Shown: positions 60,743-64,000 of the stretch, piece by piece | Layout of the letters: every line of letters begins with the position of its first letter | How positions within the stretch are numbered: position 1 is the stretch's first letter | Origin: Nocardia lijiangensis NBRC 108240 | GTDB lineage: Bacteria > Actinomycetota > Actinomycetes > Mycobacteriales > Mycobacteriaceae | Reading direction: 5' to 3' | Length of the DNA: 64,000 bases | Assembly: GCF_001613045.1 (NCBI RefSeq) | Contig: NZ_BDBP01000016.1 | Span: 62,001-126,000 of the forward strand | Translations under genes and position numbers: made by a program | The notes under the pieces: generated by a model | Seen by the model: only the letters and a program-made list of their open reading frames with translations | Told to the model about the DNA's origin: nothing | Database searches by the model: none

Positions 60743-62008
60743 ATGGCGGCACGACGGGCAGTACCGAAAGCGCGTCCGACGGCGGCGACAACGCTCCGCA
60801 CCGGGTGGCAGCAAACTTCGAGCGGAGCCCGGCGACGGCTGCGGCGACTGGCGCTGGCGGCGCTCGCGGCGGCCTGCCTCGGCCACGCCGTGCCCGCGGC
60901 GGCGCAGCCGATCTATCCGATTCCCGACGCCGACGGGTTCTACGCCGCGCCGTCCGATCTTGCCGGATTCCAGCCCGGAGATGTGCTGCGCAGCAGGGTC
61001 GTTCCCACCACGATCTTTCCCGGCTCCACGGTGTGGCAGCTGTTGTTCCGCACGGTCGACTCCGCAGGCGAACCGATCGCGGCGGTGACCACGGTGCTGG
61101 TGCCGCCCGGCGGCGGGCCCGATCGCCCGCTGGTGTCGTATCAGCCGTTCGTCAACTCGCTCGGCATGCAGTGCGCTCCCTCGCACAGCCTCTTCGACGG
61201 CGGCGTGCGCGAGGCCCCCGCGTTGAATCTGCTGCTCGCCAGGGGCTGGGCCGTCGCGGTGCCCGACCACCTCGGCCCGACCAGCGCGTACGGCGCGGCC
61301 CAGCTGGGCGGCCGCATCACCCTGGACGGTCTGCGCGCGGCCAAGCGCTTCGCTCCCACCGGCCTGGCGAACAGCCCGGTGGGTCTGGCCGGCTATTCCG
61401 GCGGCGGCATGGCCACCGGATTCGCGGCCGCGCTCGCTCCGGAGTACGCACCGGAGCTGCCGCTCGTCGGCGTCGCCATGGGCGGGGTCGTGGTGAACAT
61501 CGGCAAGCTCGCCCGCGATCTCGGCGCCCGGCCCAACCCGCTGTTCGGGCTCGGTTTCGCGGCCGCAATGGGTCTGGAGCGCGAATACCCGGGCCAGATG
61601 GAGATGTCGCGCATCCTCAACCCGTCCGGGCGGGCGCTGCGCGACCAGATAGCCAACGCCTGCGCGGAGGAGATCATCAGCGCGGGCGCGGACCGCAGCT
61701 TCTCCGATGTGCTCGACGGCGATCTGGAGGCCGACCCGTCCACCGTCCGGGTCCTGCGGGAGAACAGCCTGGAGACCTTCCCCGCCGTCCCGCGCGCTCC
61801 GGTGTACCAGTGGCACGGCGAGAACGACGACGTCGATCTCGATCTGGTCCGCGAGGTCACCGTGCGCTACTGCCGGGCGGGCACGCCGGTGCAGTTCGAC
61901 GTCATCCCCGGCGCGGACCACGGCGCCGCGAGCATCCAGGGCGCGCCGCGGGCCTTCGGTTATCTGTCCGACCGATTCGCGGGGCTCCCTGCGCCGAGCA
62001 ACTGCTGA
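60743..62008 (+). CDS. Secreted LIP-family lipase/esterase (421 aa)
   Basis: An exported alpha/beta-hydrolase of the secretory lipase (PF03583-type) family, acting on acylglycerols or related esters outside the cell. A long twin-Arg-rich basic head (RRRLRR) precedes a hydrophobic core (LALAALAAACLGHA), with cleavage after PAAA near residue 54; Sec or Tat export are both possible. The catalytic triad reads S219 (GYSGGG), D362 (HGENDD) and H393 (GADHGA). Two Cys pairs (QCAP, NACAEE, RYCRAG, final SNC) suggest disulfides. The ATG has GGAG 5 nt upstream. It is divergent from crcB across a 190-bp intergenic region that must hold both promoters. Confidence 0.93.
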   Translation: MAARRAVPKARPTAATTLRTGWQQTSSGARRRLRRLALAALAAACLGHAVPAAAQPIYPIPDADGFYAAPSDLAGFQPGDVLRSRVVPTTIFPGSTVWQLLFRTVDSAGEPIAAVTTVLVPPGGGPDRPLVSYQPFVNSLGMQCAPSHSLFDGGVREAPALNLLLARGWAVAVPDHLGPTSAYGAAQLGGRITLDGLRAAKRFAPTGLANSPVGLAGYSGGGMATGFAAALAPEYAPELPLVGVAMGGVVVNIGKLARDLGARPNPLFGLGFAAAMGLEREYPGQMEMSRILNPSGRALRDQIANACAEEIISAGADRSFSDVLDGDLEADPSTVRVLRENSLETFPAVPRAPVYQWHGENDDVDLDLVREVTVRYCRAGTPVQFDVIPGADHGAASIQGAPRAFGYLSDRFAGLPAPSNC

Positions 62009-62048
62009 CGGTCGCCGCACGGCACTGCGCCCGCGTCCGGTCGAAACC

Positions 62049-62180
62049 GGCGCGGGCGCAGTGTTGTTCAGGCGCGGGCGCAGTGTTGTTCAGGCGCGGG
62101 CGCGGTGTTGCCGAGACACGGGCGCAGCGTCGCCGAGGACGCCGACGCGGTGTCGCCAACGCGCGGGCGCAGATCGGCTC
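62049..62180. repeat. Six tandem copies of a 22-bp repeat between convergent genes
   Basis: The unit GGCGCGGGCGCAGTGTTGTTCA is exact at 62049-62070 and 62071-62092. It then degrades through four further copies (62093, 62115, 62137, 62159), with GCGCAG/GCGGTG kept as the core. The array ends at the stop codon of the MFS gene (62179-62181). It may act as a transcription-insulating GC-rich tract; copy number could vary between strains. Confidence 0.8.
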
Positions 62181-63699
62181 AGTGCGCGAGCACCGGCTCC
62201 CCTTCGGCGGGCGCGGGCGCGGTATTCGGCATCAGCACCGCCGAGAGCACGGCGCCGAGGACGAAAGTCGCGGTGGCCCACCAGAAGCTGGTGGTGTAGC
62301 TCTCGATCTGGGCCTGCGCGACGGCCAGCGGGCCGGGCTGCGCGGTGGACAGGTAGTCCGTGGCGGCCGAGGCGGCGATCGTGCTCAGCAGCGCGGTGCC
62401 GATGGAGCCGCCGACCTGCTGGCTGGTGTTGATCATGGCCGAGGCCACGCCCGCGTCCTCGTGCTCCACGCCCGAGGTCGCGCCCTGGAAGGCGGTCGCC
62501 ATGGCGCCACCGAGGCCGAAACCCATCAGGATCAGGGCGGGCAGGATGTGCGTGCCGTAACCGGTGTCCAGGCCGATCTGGGTCAGCCAGACCATGCCTG
62601 CCGCGGCGATCAGGAACCCGGCGGTCACCACGATCTTCGGACCGAACTTCGGCAGCAGCAACGAGGGCGCGGTGGTCGAGGAGACGATCATCGCGGCCAC
62701 CATCGGCAGGAACGCCACGCCCGTCTTGATCGGCGAGTAGCCCAGGCTCAGCTGCATGTAGTAGGTCAGGAACAGGAAGATCGCGAACATGCCGATGCCC
62801 ATCACGAACACGGTCATGTAGGAACCCGCGCGGGTGCGGTCCAGCAGAATTCGCAGCGGCAGCAGCGGGTGCGCGACCCGGGACTCCAGCCAGACGAACA
62901 CCGCGAGCAGCGCCGCGCCGCCGATCAGGAAGGCCAGGGTGACGCCGTTGGTCCAGCCGTCGGTCTCCGCGTGCGAGAAGCCGTAGACGATGCCGAACAG
63001 CGCCGCGGTCACCACGACGGTGCCGGGGATGTCGAGCTTGGGGCGCTCGGCGCTGACGTGCTTGGCGAGCAGCAGCACCGCGCCGACCAGCGCGACGGCC
63101 GCGAAGGCCAGGTTGACGAACATCACCCAGCGCCAGTTGGCCCACTCGGTGAGCGCGCCGCCGAGCAGCAGGCCGATCGCGCCGCCGGTGCCCGCGACCG
63201 CGCCGAAGATACCGAAGGCCTTGGCCCGCTCGGACGGTTCGGTGAAGGTGACGGTCAGCAGCGACAGTGCGGCGGGCGCGAGCAGCGCGCCGAACACGCC
63301 CTGGCCGACGCGGGCCGCGACGAGCACTTCGAAATTGGGCGCCGCGCCACCGACGGCCGAGGCGACGGCGAAGCCGACCAGGCCGATGATGAAGGTGTTG
63401 CGGCGGCCGAACAGGTCGCTCAGGCGTCCGCCGAGCAGCAGCAGGCTGCCGAATGCCAGCGCGTAGCCGGTGATCACCCACTGGCGGTCGGCGTCGCTGA
63501 AACCGAGATCCTGCTGGGCGGCGGGCAGTGCGATGTTCACCACGGTGGCGTCGAGCACCACCATCAGCTGCGCCACGCCGAGCACGGCGAGCACCCACCA
63601 GCGCAGGGCGTGGGAGCCGCGGCGCTGCGCCGTTCCGGGGCTCGACGCCCCGTCGGTTTTCTCGAGGGCCGGGGCCCCACGGTCGATCGTGTTGGTCAT
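62179..63699 (-). CDS. DHA2-type (EmrB/QacA) 14-TM drug exporter (506 aa)
   Basis: A proton antiporter that expels toxic compounds across the cytoplasmic membrane. Fourteen hydrophobic segments; motif A LGGRLSDLFGRRN; motif C region GAVAGTGGAIGLLLGGALTEW; family start VVLDATVVNIALP. The ATG at 63699 is supported by GAGGGGACCT immediately upstream. It is transcribed away from a TetR gene, with two palindromes in between, so repression by that regulator and induction by a substrate drug are expected. It lies far from the PKS/NRPS, so there is no reason to link it with their products. Confidence 0.94.
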   Translation of the reverse strand: MTNTIDRGAPALEKTDGASSPGTAQRRGSHALRWWVLAVLGVAQLMVVLDATVVNIALPAAQQDLGFSDADRQWVITGYALAFGSLLLLGGRLSDLFGRRNTFIIGLVGFAVASAVGGAAPNFEVLVAARVGQGVFGALLAPAALSLLTVTFTEPSERAKAFGIFGAVAGTGGAIGLLLGGALTEWANWRWVMFVNLAFAAVALVGAVLLLAKHVSAERPKLDIPGTVVVTAALFGIVYGFSHAETDGWTNGVTLAFLIGGAALLAVFVWLESRVAHPLLPLRILLDRTRAGSYMTVFVMGIGMFAIFLFLTYYMQLSLGYSPIKTGVAFLPMVAAMIVSSTTAPSLLLPKFGPKIVVTAGFLIAAAGMVWLTQIGLDTGYGTHILPALILMGFGLGGAMATAFQGATSGVEHEDAGVASAMINTSQQVGGSIGTALLSTIAASAATDYLSTAQPGPLAVAQAQIESYTTSFWWATATFVLGAVLSAVLMPNTAPAPAEGEPVLAH

Positions 63700-63728
63700 A
63701 GGTCCCCTCAACAATCCGGACAGTCGAT

Positions 63729-63750
63729 GCGGAGGCAACATCTCCGCTTA
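63729..63750. promoter_or_regulatory. Operator-like inverted repeat 1 in the MFS/TetR divergent promoter
   Basis: GCGGAG and CTCCGC are separated by 7 bp and followed by TTA. The same core (CGGAGGCA..CTCCGCTTA) recurs 43 bp away. The site lies about 30 bp upstream of the MFS start. Confidence 0.6.
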
Positions 63751-63771
63751 CCGATAGAAGTTATCACGTTA

Positions 63772-63793
63772 ACGGAGGCAGTGCCTCCGCTTA
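63772..63793. promoter_or_regulatory. Operator-like inverted repeat 2 in the MFS/TetR divergent promoter
   Basis: A near-perfect palindrome, CGGAGGCA-G-TGCCTCCG, followed by CTTA as in repeat 1. This size and symmetry are typical of TetR-family operators. It lies about 27 bp before the TetR start, so it could give autoregulation as well as MFS control. Confidence 0.65.
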
Positions 63794-63819
63794 ATCCCGA
63801 TAGTTGCTAGCATGAGGGT

Positions 63820-64000
63820 GTGAATCCCGCCACTGCCCCTTCTCCACCCCGGCGTCTGCGCGCCGACGCGGCGCGCAATCAGCAGCGCATCGTCGCCGCG
63901 GCGCGCGAGCTGTTCGCCGAACACGGACTCGAGATCACCCTCGATGACGTCGCCGAAAAGGCGGGTGTCGGCGTCGGCACCGTGTACCGGCGGTTCGCGA
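63820..64000 (+). CDS. TetR-family transcriptional regulator, N-terminal part; runs off the right edge
   Basis: The first 60 residues are visible: a basic head (RRLRADAARNQ) followed by the TetR helix-turn-helix (RIVAAARELFAEHG, ITLDDVAEKAGVGVGTVYRRF). The GTG start at 63820 is the only start fitting the family's usual head; an ATG just upstream is out of frame and stops at once. The ligand-binding domain is outside the window. Divergent placement makes it the probable repressor of the 14-TM exporter. Confidence 0.93.
   Translation, partial: MNPATAPSPPRRLRADAARNQQRIVAAARELFAEHGLEITLDDVAEKAGVGVGTVYRRFA

Noticed and set aside
60664..63810. A 1048-residue plus-strand frame covering the lipase and the exporter
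   Set aside because: It runs out of frame through the lipase and antisense to a clear MFS gene; the translation is compositional noise rich in Arg, Gly and Ala.

Overview
The window looks like chromosomal DNA from a high-GC mycolic-acid actinomycete, most plausibly Nocardia. This rests on gene content: giant modular type I PKS and NRPS genes, an EspC/WXG100-like ESX substrate locus, a DUF222 (13E12-type) protein, a secretory lipase of the LIP family, and a crcB/DUF190 pair. No 16S rRNA or other marker gene is present to fix the genus.

Left part (1-52.5 kb) is accessory. All large genes run on the minus strand. A four-module NRPS (33295-50442) is followed by a cytochrome P450 (31864-33201). 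After about 5.7 kb of decayed genes and a small ESX-type locus (27634-29927) comes an 8046-residue PKS (2015-26155), and then the start of a second PKS that leaves the window at base 1. The PKS has a KSQ loading module with a methylmalonyl-type AT, so a propionyl starter is predicted. Four KS-AT(malonyl)-DH-KR-ACP modules follow, which predict a conjugated tetraene acyl chain that is handed on through docking domains. The NRPS reads starter C, half C, A-T / C-A-T-E / C-A-T-E / C-A-T-TE. It therefore predicts an N-acylated tetrapeptide with D residues at positions 2 and 3. Whether the polyene chain is the acyl group of that peptide is an attractive but unproven inference, because the two synthases are separated by unrelated genes.

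The spaces between the biosynthetic genes are full of relics: a TetR N-terminus, a P450 tail, a frameshifted MDR oxidoreductase, an SDR tail, and a tyrosine integrase with an internal deletion. The broken integrase lies next to the 3' end of a tRNA-Ala(GGC) gene at 52624-52696. This suggests that everything to the left belongs to an old genomic island integrated at that tRNA and no longer self-mobile.

Right part (52.7-64 kb) reads as ordinary chromosome. It holds a DUF222/HNH-like protein, a DsbA-like membrane-anchored thioredoxin-fold protein, a minus-strand run crcB - DUF190 - crcB - pgm - MFS, a secreted lipase, and a divergent MFS exporter/TetR pair with two palindromic operator-like sites. 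Three intergenic repeat families occur here: a roughly 183-bp tandem triplication of the DUF222/dsbA convergent junction, a cluster of 175-210-bp palindrome-bearing repeats at 55.56-56.2 kb, and six copies of a 22-bp repeat ending at the stop codon of the last MFS gene.
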